Positions 1 through 5,306 of a DNA stretch of 5,306 nucleotides are shown piece after piece. The stretch comes from Deltaproteobacteria bacterium (lineage in GTDB: Bacteria; Myxococcota; B64-G9). A program made the position numbers and the translations under genes. How positions within the stretch are numbered: position 1 is the stretch's first letter; each line of letters opens with the position of its first letter. The stretch is taken from the NCBI GenBank assembly GCA_030591745.1, contig JAUVAM010000331.1, forward strand, positions 1 through 5,306. The letters run 5' to 3'. Below the pieces are notes generated by a model. That model made no database searches, was not told the origin of the DNA, and saw nothing but the letters and a program-made list of their open reading frames with translations.

Positions 1-236
1 ATATTGCCCGAGTCTAGAACAAAGCAACAGCTGTGCCACAAATGACGCCACCACAACAAAACCACATTATATCAACAAGTTAAGCTGTAGTCGTGATATG
101 GATTCACCCATGGCCCACAAGAGAAACGCGACATACTTGTCAGACCCCCCCTCAGAGCCCGCAGATTTTTCCACCTTGAACCGCAGGCGCTCAGATGGCA
201 AAATTGGAAACACCAAACAAAGAGGAGAATGGGAAC
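1..236. other. Intergenic leader without a convincing gene
   Basis: This stretch is rich in A and C on the plus strand and looks lower in GC than the rest of the window, especially in bases 1-100. The minus strand is interrupted by stops in several places. One plus-strand frame (frame 2) is open from the left edge to 631, but it runs 395 bases into the well-supported propeller gene and its translation shows no recognisable domain, so I do not call it. Another frame ends in TGA at 43-45, which could be the tail of an upstream plus-strand gene, but only 14 codons are visible. I found no promoter with good -35 and -10 boxes at normal spacing, although the promoter of the propeller gene probably lies here. 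The only clear signal is the ribosome binding site at 221-227. Confidence 0.6.
221..227 (+). promoter_or_regulatory. Ribosome binding site of the FG-GAP protein
   Basis: AGAGGAG lies 9 bases before the ATG at 237. It decides the start: an in-frame ATG at 195 has no comparable purine-rich site and would add 14 charged residues in front of the signal peptide, which begins cleanly at the 237 ATG. Confidence 0.85.
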
Positions 237-2723
237 ATGCGCCACGTTATCGCCATGATCACATGTTGCCTGAGCCTGGTTTGCTTAAACTCGACAAAGG
301 CCGAGACCCTGGAGCGGCTGGAGTGGACCCAGGCGGTCGAGTTGCAAATCAATCGGGATGCCATGAATGCTTTTCCCTTGCCCAATCACCAGGCAGGCGT
401 GCTCAACAGGCAAGACATGCGAGCCACATTGGAAGCTTCGGGCATGCGACTCATCCCGGCGGACGCCTCTTTGGACGAGAATCCCCGCTGGAGCTTGAAC
501 TTGCGGGTGGAATCCCTGCAAACCCTTGTGCAAAGCAAACCCGTAGGCCTCGCCCATGTGGCGTTATCCGGGGCCCGCATGCTGGCCCAGCATCCGGTGG
601 GATTGATTCACAAACTGGAAAACCGCATTGAGGGCCTGGAGCAAAGCTTCATCGTCGAAGCGGAGCTGGGCCTGGATTTTTCCTTGTGGATGCGTCTCTC
701 GACCCAAGCGGAGATGTCCATCCTTCGGGATGGCCTCAGGGCCGTCTTCCCTAAGGGCGTCGTGCTGCAAGCGAGCCCGCCCGTCGCTTATGATGCCGAG
801 GGGCACAGGCTAAAGGCCCATTTTATACTGGATGGAGATCGGTTGGCCATTCGAGTGCGTGGTGCTACCTGCTATCCGGTCTTCATCGACCCCATCTGGA
901 CCTCCTCGGGGGATGTTCGGGCCGACTCACGCTATGGCTGGAGCGTTGCGGGGGTGGGCGATGTGAACAAGGACGGATTCGATGACGTGGTCGTCTCGGC
1001 CCCATGGTTCACCACGGCCAACACCTCGGCCGGCAAAATCTACCTTTACTACGGTAACGCATCCGGCTTGAGCAGCACGCCGAGTTGGACCTCCTCCGGC
1101 GACGACAACAACCGCGCCTACTTTGGTTACAAGGTGGCTGCCGCCGGCGATGTAAACAACGATGATTACGCGGACATTGCCGTGGGCAGCTATGGGCAGG
1201 GCGCAAGCGACGAAGGCAAAGCCTTCGTCTACCACGGCGCCTTCAACGGACCCTTGAACACCCCTGCCTGGTCCTCCACCGGAGACACCGCCGCCAGTGC
1301 TTTCTACGGCGCGGCCATCACGGGTGCGGGCGACGTCAACAACGACGGCTTCGACGATCTCATCGTGGGCGCGCCGGCTGAAGATCCGCCCGGCAGTTCC
1401 CCCGGCAAGGCCTTCGTCTACCATGGCTCAGCCACGGGATTAAGCGGCTTTCCTGCGTGGACCGCCGGTGGCGAAGATCAGGCTGGTGCCGGTTTCGGCT
1501 TTGCCTTAGCGGGAGCCGGCGACGTGAACAACGATGGTTTCGACGACGTGGTGGTGGGTGCCAACCTGCACGACACCGCCGCGCAAAATGCTGGCCGGGC
1601 ATACGCCTATCTGGGTTCGGCCACGGGTCTTTCGAACACGGCGAGTTGGGCCGAGTCGGGCGCCACCCAGACCAACGCCGGTTTTGGCTGGTCCGTGACC
1701 ATGGCCGGCGACGTCAATGCCGACGGCTACGACGAAGTGCTCATCGGTTCGCCGGGCTGGGGGGGCACCGGCCGAGTCTACCTTTTCAATGGTCAGGCTT
1801 CAGGACCAGCCACCGTCTACGGATGGCATTACTCTGGTACCAACCGCAGCGGTGCTCAGTACGGCTGGGTCGTGGCCGGGGCCGGCGACGTGAACGCCGA
1901 CGGCTATGCCGATCTGCTGGTGGGCGCGCCCGGCGATGACACGGTGCTTAGCGGAGCGGGGCGGGCCTTTCTCTACCACGGCTCAACCTTCGGTCCTCAG
2001 ACCCCGCCCGACTGGTCCTCATCCGGTGAAGACCAAGAAGGCGCAGCCTTCGGTCACGCGATTGACGCCGCCGGTGATTTGAACAGCGACGGTGCCGCCG
2101 ACTTCATCGTGGGCGCCTACGCTTATGACAGCACCGGGCAAAACAACGCGGGCCAGGCCTATGCCTACCTGGGCGTCAAATATCAGCCTGGCCTTTGCGA
2201 GCCACCAGGCTCGGCCTGCGACGACAGCAACCCCTGCACCATGAACGATGCTTGCAGCGACGGCGGCGTCTGCGTCGGTACGGCCTACACTTGTGACGAC
2301 AGCAACATCTGCACCGCGGATCAGTGCCTGGGCGACGGCACCTGCTCGTTCCCCCACAACACCGCCGGTTGCGATGACGGCGACCCCTGCACCGTCAACG
2401 ATCGCTGCGTCAACGCGGTCTGCGGGGGCGAGGCCCTGGATTGTTCCTGGATGGATAATCAGTGCGCCCTGGGCATCTGCAACCCGGCCACGGGCAGCTG
2501 CATGGCCCAGCCCTTGCCCGACGGCACGCCTTGCGAAGACAACGACCCCTGCACCGGCGACGAAATCTGCACCGGCGGCGTCTGCCTCCACCAAACCTAC
2601 ACCTGCGACGGACCGGACGATCCCGGCGACGGCGGCTGCGGCTGCGCCGGTACCGGCCAAAACGGAACCCCGGGGTTGCTGCTCCTGCTGGGCTTGTGGA
2701 TTTTACGAAGGCGGCAATCGTGA
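237..2723 (+). CDS. Secreted seven-bladed FG-GAP propeller protein with cysteine-rich repeats and MYXO-CTERM-like tail
   Basis: The product is 828 residues, predicted to be exported and held at the cell surface. A signal peptide spans residues 1-22, with a hydrophobic core and a TKA|ET cleavage site. Residues 23-131 match no domain I recognise. Residues about 132-220 resemble the domain preceding SBBP/propeller repeats in other bacterial surface proteins: a 'PPVAYDAEGHRLKAHFILDG' type strand, then 'PVFIDPIW'. Residues 221-646 hold seven FG-GAP repeats of 59-63 residues, each opening with W and carrying a DxNxDGxxD-type calcium loop. This is the blade number of integrin-alpha propellers. Residues 654-790 contain 22 cysteines in 'CDDxNPCTxxDxC'-like units. 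The end (801-828) has CGC, a short Leu-rich stretch and RRRQS. The start is set by the site at 221-227, and the stop overlaps the next gene. By family, a calcium-stabilised adhesion or binding surface protein is likely, but its ligand is unknown. The architecture is confident; the role is inferred. Confidence 0.92.
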   Translation: MRHVIAMITCCLSLVCLNSTKAETLERLEWTQAVELQINRDAMNAFPLPNHQAGVLNRQDMRATLEASGMRLIPADASLDENPRWSLNLRVESLQTLVQSKPVGLAHVALSGARMLAQHPVGLIHKLENRIEGLEQSFIVEAELGLDFSLWMRLSTQAEMSILRDGLRAVFPKGVVLQASPPVAYDAEGHRLKAHFILDGDRLAIRVRGATCYPVFIDPIWTSSGDVRADSRYGWSVAGVGDVNKDGFDDVVVSAPWFTTANTSAGKIYLYYGNASGLSSTPSWTSSGDDNNRAYFGYKVAAAGDVNNDDYADIAVGSYGQGASDEGKAFVYHGAFNGPLNTPAWSSTGDTAASAFYGAAITGAGDVNNDGFDDLIVGAPAEDPPGSSPGKAFVYHGSATGLSGFPAWTAGGEDQAGAGFGFALAGAGDVNNDGFDDVVVGANLHDTAAQNAGRAYAYLGSATGLSNTASWAESGATQTNAGFGWSVTMAGDVNADGYDEVLIGSPGWGGTGRVYLFNGQASGPATVYGWHYSGTNRSGAQYGWVVAGAGDVNADGYADLLVGAPGDDTVLSGAGRAFLYHGSTFGPQTPPDWSSSGEDQEGAAFGHAIDAAGDLNSDGAADFIVGAYAYDSTGQNNAGQAYAYLGVKYQPGLCEPPGSACDDSNPCTMNDACSDGGVCVGTAYTCDDSNICTADQCLGDGTCSFPHNTAGCDDGDPCTVNDRCVNAVCGGEALDCSWMDNQCALGICNPATGSCMAQPLPDGTPCEDNDPCTGDEICTGGVCLHQTYTCDGPDDPGDGGCGCAGTGQNGTPGLLLLLGLWILRRRQS
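897..2174 (+). repeat. Seven tandem FG-GAP blade repeats within the propeller gene
   Basis: In-frame repeat units of about 177-189 bases start at the Trp codons at 897, 1086, 1269, 1458, 1647, 1824 and 2013 (residues 221, 284, 345, 408, 471, 530, 593). Each reads roughly W-x-x-x-G, then Y/F-G, then GD(V/L)NxDG(F/Y)xD, then (V/I)G(A/S), then G-(K/R/Q)-x-(Y/F)-x-Y-x-G. The calcium loops begin at residues 242, 305, 366, 429, 492, 551 and 614. Repeat 2 has Asp-Asp (309-310) where the others have Asp-Gly, and repeat 5 ends in Glu500 rather than Asp. Units 3 and 4 share an identical DVNNDGFDD loop. Copies differ throughout, so this is an old protein repeat and not a recent DNA duplication. Confidence 0.9.
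2196..2606 (+). repeat. Cysteine-rich CTxDxC-type repeats
   Basis: Residues 654-790 of the propeller protein hold 22 cysteines in about five units that begin at C661, C686, C712, C736 and C766. Four read C-(D/E)-D-x-(N/D)-x-C-T followed by an acidic position and further cysteines. The C736 unit is diverged and lacks the D-x-(N/D)-P-C-T core. The pattern resembles the Dictyostelium CTDC-type repeat (Dicty_CTDC) and the 'CDDGNPCT' repeats common in myxobacterial surface proteins. An even cysteine count in an exported protein suggests paired disulfides, forming a rigid stalk between propeller and membrane tail. The family assignment is from memory of the pattern, not a search. Confidence 0.7.
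2637..2720 (+). other. C-terminal MYXO-CTERM-like sorting tail
   Basis: Residues 801-828 consist of C-G-C, a Gly/Thr/Gln/Asn spacer, the hydrophobic stretch GLLLLLGLWIL (813-823), then RRRQS. This tripartite plan of small or cysteine motif, short membrane segment and Arg cluster at the extreme C-terminus is that of the MYXO-CTERM and GlyGly-CTERM sorting signals, which are cut by intramembrane proteases (myxosortase or rhombosortase). The cysteines favour the MYXO-CTERM type, where the Cys is thought to become the anchored residue. No sortase-like gene is present in this window. Confidence 0.65.
2707..2711 (+). promoter_or_regulatory. Ribosome binding site inside the propeller gene's tail
   Basis: GAAGG lies 8 bases before the GTG at 2720 and falls within the codons for the Arg cluster of the propeller protein. 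It supports the GTG as start of the 103-residue gene. Its modest strength fits re-initiation by ribosomes finishing the upstream gene. Confidence 0.55.
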
Positions 2724-3031
2724 GCGATCAAGACACCTATCGAATCGACAAACGAACATTCTGGGCCTGGCAACGACAACAGGAGCAACAGTGGTTGGAG
2801 CGCATGTCAAAAGACGGATGGACCTTCGTCGCCTGGCGACCCTGGAGCACCTACGTCTTCAAGCGGCAATCAGAACCAAAGCTGCAAAACTACCTCATCG
2901 AACGCAAATGGATTGTATTTCCCAACTCAGCCCCGGTCGAAGAAAACTACTTAAACGAACGCCTGAAAGAAGGCTGGGAACTGGTCCAACCCGCCTCTGC
3001 CGGATGGTACTTTTTTAGACGTCCCAGTTGA
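2720..3031 (+). CDS. Small Trp-rich protein with duplicated DUF2812/DUF4177-like motif
   Basis: The product is 103 residues with no signal peptide or membrane segment, so probably cytoplasmic. The GTG start is chosen because it overlaps the upstream stop as GTGA, is preceded by GAAGG, and keeps the whole homologous region; the frame is open further upstream but only as a shadow of the propeller gene. Residues 24-49 and 76-101 align without gaps: both have an aromatic residue then Leu, then K-x-G-W, V, Y-x-F and R at identical spacing. The first half recalls DUF2812 ('WLxxMxxxGW...Y.F'), the second DUF4177 ('LNERLKEGWELV...FFRR'). Nine tryptophans in 103 residues is high. Function is unknown. 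DUF2812 proteins are often seen near small regulators, but none is visible here. The coupling suggests co-production with the propeller protein. An alternative is an ATG start at 2804, which would lose the first motif. Confidence 0.75.
   Translation: MSDQDTYRIDKRTFWAWQRQQEQQWLERMSKDGWTFVAWRPWSTYVFKRQSEPKLQNYLIERKWIVFPNSAPVEENYLNERLKEGWELVQPASAGWYFFRRPS
2986..3016 (+). terminator. Weak terminator-like hairpin plus T-run at the end of the small gene
   Basis: Bases 2986-2993 can pair with 3000-3007 around a 6-base loop (six pairs, two mismatches), followed 3 bases later by six T residues at 3011-3016. It lies inside the last codons of the 103-residue gene. The stem is imperfect and the T-run is not directly adjacent, so this is only a possible terminator. 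It is noted because the convergent genes leave no intergenic room for one. Confidence 0.2.
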
Positions 3032-3032
3032 A

Positions 3033-4637
3033 TTAGCCTTGCCAGTTTACGTTGGAGGGCATGACCACTTCGAAGGCTAAGCGGATTCGTTTTTCTTGGC
3101 CGGGGGCGAGCTCGATGGGCCAGGTTAAGAGGCCCTGAGCGTCTTTTGAGAAGCCTTCGCTGCTTTCCTTGGTCAAAAGCGTTACTTCGATTTGCTCCAA
3201 TTCGCTGACAGGAATGCGCTCCAATAAATCCAGCGACATGGCCTCCGAAGCGTAGTTGGCCAGATAGATTTTGATCTTGAACTCGTGATGCTGTCGCTTG
3301 CGAAGCCCCTTGTCCTCCCGCTTGCGCACAACGTCCCGCAAGACAACCAGGCCGTCTTCCGAACCCCAGCTCAGGCCATAGCGTTCACCGGATGCCACAT
3401 AAGAGATGGACGAGCGACCCACGAAACCGCCATGACGCATCAGGCTTACGGGCCCGGCCAAAAGCGGCAGGTCCGAGGAGTTTTTCTGCATGGAACGCAA
3501 AAACACCCAGGGCGCCTTCTCCGGCAGGCAGCGGTACTGGCTTTCGGCCTCGGCCGTCCAACGATCGAACTCCACCTGGTGGGGACGACCGTCTCCCGGC
3601 AGGTCTACCCGCTCCGCCACTTTGTAATAGCGGGTCTCGCCACCATCGTCCAAACCGGGTGGCGTGTCGTGCTGCTCGGCCGCCGGCTCGTCTCCCGTCT
3701 TGGCGATGACTTGATCCCGGCTGCTGACATCCACCACCGCCTTCTCATGCTCGCTCTTCTCGCGAGAACTCAGGTAGTCATCCTCCAGGAGCGGCAGTTC
3801 CGCGCCCAGGGTGGGACGCTCGGTGGAAAAGGTCAGTTCCACCTGGGACCAATCCTCACCACTGGCCTGCCAAACCGTTCCAAGGGAGGTCCAGCGAAGC
3901 TCGGGCTTGTCTCCTCCCGCGAGTTCAGCCACATAAGACGGCCGCCAAAGGGCACAAGGCACTTGATACTCCACTTCCAAGCGAAAGGGGCCCGCCTGCT
4001 CGATACGACATTCCAACTCCACCACGGCCTTGTACTCACTCACCGGTCGCACGGCCAGGTCACGCTCCCGCGCCAGGCGACTCAGCCGAATCTTGCGTTC
4101 CTCCTGCGAAAAGGCCGTCGCCAAATGCTCATCCTGGCTGACGGCCCGCCGCTGCATGACGTCCTTGACCTGCGCAAGCCAGCCCGCATCCAAGCCGCCC
4201 ACCACCATGCCCAGGCCTGCCTTGTCCGACAGGCCTTCCATTGACCGTCCCAAGAGACTCAACTCGCGAGAGGCCGCCAAGGCATCATCGCGCACAACCT
4301 GGTACTCTTCGGCCAGGGCCTCGATGGCCGCCGTGATCTCTTGCTCGCGTTCCGGACGCGTGCTGCGAACCAGATACTGCCGCTGCACCCTGAAGTCCAG
4401 GACCCGAGCCGCGGCCTCGTCTAAATTGCCGTCGGTCTTGACCAGGCGACAACGCAAAGAGCGATCGGCCAGCAAGGGGGTGACGTCCTCAATTCGCAGA
4501 CGATGGATGCCCGGTTCGAGTTCGATCTCCGCCCCGCGGGTCACCTGGGCGCGGTCCTCCATCACGAGCACGGCATGGACAGGGGTTACAACAACCCGGC
4601 CCTCATCTTGGCCCTTATCATGACTCAGCTCAGTCAC
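3033..4637 (-). CDS. DUF4140/DUF4139 protein (mucoidy inhibitor MuiA family)
   Basis: The product is 534 residues, complete, with no signal peptide. Residues about 14-80 form the N-terminal DUF4140-like domain (VVVTPVHAVLVMEDRAQVTR, then GIHRLRIEDVTPLLADRSLR). Residues about 93-135 and 165-200 are charged and helical, probably a coiled coil. DUF4139 begins near ALWRPSYVAEL (229-239), continues with VWQASGEDWSQVELTFST (255-271), is split by an acidic, charged linker (284-335), and resumes to the end with DGRPHQ (349-354), PLLAGPV (391-397) and LLERIPVS (471-478). The length and order fit the MuiA family, whose biochemical activity is not established. The name comes from an effect on mucoid growth, and I do not claim that role here. 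The GTG start has a perfect AAGGAGG 8 bases upstream and overlaps the preceding gene by 8 bases. A frame-open extension upstream to 4748 lies inside that gene and is not used. Confidence 0.88.
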   Translation of the reverse strand: MTELSHDKGQDEGRVVVTPVHAVLVMEDRAQVTRGAEIELEPGIHRLRIEDVTPLLADRSLRCRLVKTDGNLDEAAARVLDFRVQRQYLVRSTRPEREQEITAAIEALAEEYQVVRDDALAASRELSLLGRSMEGLSDKAGLGMVVGGLDAGWLAQVKDVMQRRAVSQDEHLATAFSQEERKIRLSRLARERDLAVRPVSEYKAVVELECRIEQAGPFRLEVEYQVPCALWRPSYVAELAGGDKPELRWTSLGTVWQASGEDWSQVELTFSTERPTLGAELPLLEDDYLSSREKSEHEKAVVDVSSRDQVIAKTGDEPAAEQHDTPPGLDDGGETRYYKVAERVDLPGDGRPHQVEFDRWTAEAESQYRCLPEKAPWVFLRSMQKNSSDLPLLAGPVSLMRHGGFVGRSSISYVASGERYGLSWGSEDGLVVLRDVVRKREDKGLRKRQHHEFKIKIYLANYASEAMSLDLLERIPVSELEQIEVTLLTKESSEGFSKDAQGLLTWPIELAPGQEKRIRLAFEVVMPSNVNWQG

Positions 4638-5306
4638 GGCGGTTTCCTCCTTCCAGCATGTGCTTACTCGGGATTTCGATGCGGTAATCCAAACGACATT
4701 TGCGACGCTCGCCGGCCTTAAGCTCCAAACTGAAACGCCAACCTCCACGGATGAGCTGACCGCGGTCCGCCTGATCGTAGGGCTGGGCCTTGGGCTCAGA
4801 ACGAATCTCCTCCACCTTCACATCGTCGTCGTCGCTGACAGGTACCCGCTCGAAAATCTCCACCAGCGCCGTCTGACTCAGGTTGTTGCGCACTTCAATT
4901 TCCACCGTGTGCTCCAGTACGGCCCCTCCTTTGAACAAACCCTCGGTGCTCTCATGGAACTTCAGGTTGCGAGCCACCCGGATGCCAGGCTCCACGCCCA
5001 GGTTGACGCTCAAACGTTTGCCCGGCGCGGTCGTCTCCAAAGGCGCCGTGACCACGAAGTCGCCTCCGCGAAACACACGAACCGGACCGGCCAACAAAGC
5101 CAGCTTCAAGGGATTGGCCAACTCGACCACCTGGTAGACCTGCTCGTCCTCGATCGGCACACAGCGAAAAACCCGCCTCACGGGGGCTGTACGCCGCAAC
5201 AAGGCCAACTGATGCATCTGCCCATCAGCCGCCACCACCCCCTGCCCCTCCTGCGAATATCGCTCGACGAAATGCCCTGCGCTGTCGGCAGGCCAGGCAC
5301 AATAAC
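4630..5306 (-). CDS. DUF4139-domain protein (MuiA family), 5' end beyond the window
   Basis: The frame is open from the right edge (first full codon at 5304) to the TGA at 4632-4630, giving the last 224 residues. A GTG-initiated start near 5238 is possible on paper, but the open frame continues upstream with domain-like sequence, so the gene is treated as cut by the window. Visible signatures of the C-terminal half of DUF4139, in visible numbering, are VAADGQMHQ (24-32), RCVP (47-50), ANPLKLALLAGPVRVFRGGDFV (63-84, split here as ANPLKLALLAG and PVRVFRGGDFV), LGVEPGIRVAR (102-112), an EVRNN turn (137-141) and FERVPVSDDD (151-160). It aligns in order with the same region of the downstream gene (DGxxHQ, RCxP, LLAGPV, ER-I/V-PVS) but with low overall identity, so the two are old paralogues. 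It overlaps the next gene by 8 bases and is presumably co-transcribed with it from a promoter outside the window. Function is unknown. Confidence 0.85.
   Translation of the reverse strand, partial: YCAWPADSAGHFVERYSQEGQGVVAADGQMHQLALLRRTAPVRRVFRCVPIEDEQVYQVVELANPLKLALLAGPVRVFRGGDFVVTAPLETTAPGKRLSVNLGVEPGIRVARNLKFHESTEGLFKGGAVLEHTVEIEVRNNLSQTALVEIFERVPVSDDDDVKVEEIRSEPKAQPYDQADRGQLIRGGWRFSLELKAGERRKCRLDYRIEIPSKHMLEGGNRRD
4646..4652 (-). promoter_or_regulatory. Ribosome binding site of the complete MuiA-family gene
   Basis: Read on the minus strand, AAGGAGG is followed by 8 bases and then GTG (4637-4635). It is encoded within the Glu-Gly-Gly codons near the end of the upstream gene. A full-consensus site at ideal spacing fixes this GTG as the start. 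Confidence 0.9.

Noticed and set aside
72..100. Possible sigma-70 promoter (TCAACA, 17 bases, GATATG)
   Set aside because: Only four of six and three of six matches to consensus; other pairings in the leader have worse spacing. Too weak to annotate.
196..210. Possible sigma-54 site starting TGGCA
   Set aside because: The downstream GC element is missing at the required spacing, and the site would lie too close to the ribosome binding site.
195..236. Upstream ATG of the propeller gene as the true start
   Set aside because: The ATG at 237 has a strong Shine-Dalgarno and directly begins a signal peptide; the extra 14 residues are charged and would spoil the export signal.
252..300. Lipoprotein signal from the cysteines in the leader peptide
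   Set aside because: None of the cysteines (10, 11, 16) is preceded by a proper lipobox; the TKA|ET site fits signal peptidase I better.
2..631. Long plus-strand open frame from the left edge, with an ATG at 98
   Set aside because: It overlaps the propeller gene by 395 bases in another frame, has no ribosome binding site at its ATG, and after about 237 its translation is the Arg/Gly/Pro/His-rich kind produced by reading a GC-rich gene out of frame.
927..1424. 165-residue minus-strand open frame opposite the first FG-GAP blades
   Set aside because: Its Val/Ala/Gly-rich composition mirrors the repeated calcium loops on the other strand; no independent coding signal is present.
2019..2660. 213-residue minus-strand open frame opposite the cysteine repeats
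   Set aside because: It is Ala/Val/Gly-rich with no domain and lies fully antisense to a gene with clear repeats and cysteine spacing; it reflects GC-rich codon bias.
3285..4244. 319-residue plus-strand open frame across the MuiA-family gene
   Set aside because: The minus strand here encodes the DUF4140/DUF4139 motifs in order with a perfect ribosome binding site; the plus-strand translation has no recognisable domain.

Overview
This 5.3 kb window carries four protein-coding genes in two convergent pairs. There are no RNA genes, CRISPR arrays or insertion sequences that I can recognise. The organism is most likely a Myxococcota or other 'deltaproteobacterial-type' bacterium. Three things point there: the coding DNA looks GC-rich; one gene encodes a large secreted FG-GAP propeller protein with cysteine repeats of the 'CDDxNPCTxxDxC' kind; and that protein ends in a MYXO-CTERM-like tail (Cys-Gly-Cys, short hydrophobic stretch, Arg-Arg-Arg). 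This is an inference from protein style, not a taxonomic marker, so other Gram-negative lineages remain possible.

Layout, left to right. Positions 1-236 are an AC-rich, lower-GC leader with no convincing gene; it ends in a strong ribosome binding site. Positions 237-2723 (+) encode an 828-residue exported protein: signal peptide, N-terminal region resembling the domain that precedes SBBP/propeller repeats, seven FG-GAP blades (a complete integrin-type beta-propeller), a region with 22 cysteines, and a C-terminal sorting tail. Its stop codon overlaps the GTG start of a 103-residue tryptophan-rich protein (2720-3031, +) built from two copies of a DUF2812/DUF4177-like half-motif.

One base after that gene's stop, the first minus-strand gene ends. 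It is a complete 534-residue DUF4140/DUF4139 (MuiA-family) protein (3033-4637, -), started by a GTG with a perfect AAGGAGG site. Its start overlaps by 8 bases the end of a second, diverged DUF4139 protein, whose 5' part lies beyond the right edge (4630-5306, -).

How they may work together: the plus-strand pair looks like a translationally coupled unit making a surface-displayed, probably calcium-binding propeller plus a small cytoplasmic partner of unknown role. The minus-strand pair is a coupled operon of two MuiA-type paralogues whose biochemical function is not known. Nothing in the sequence ties the two pairs together except their tail-to-tail arrangement. I see no defence, mobile or metabolic system. 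The most unusual items are the small duplicated-motif protein coupled to the propeller gene and the adjacent diverged MuiA-type paralogues.
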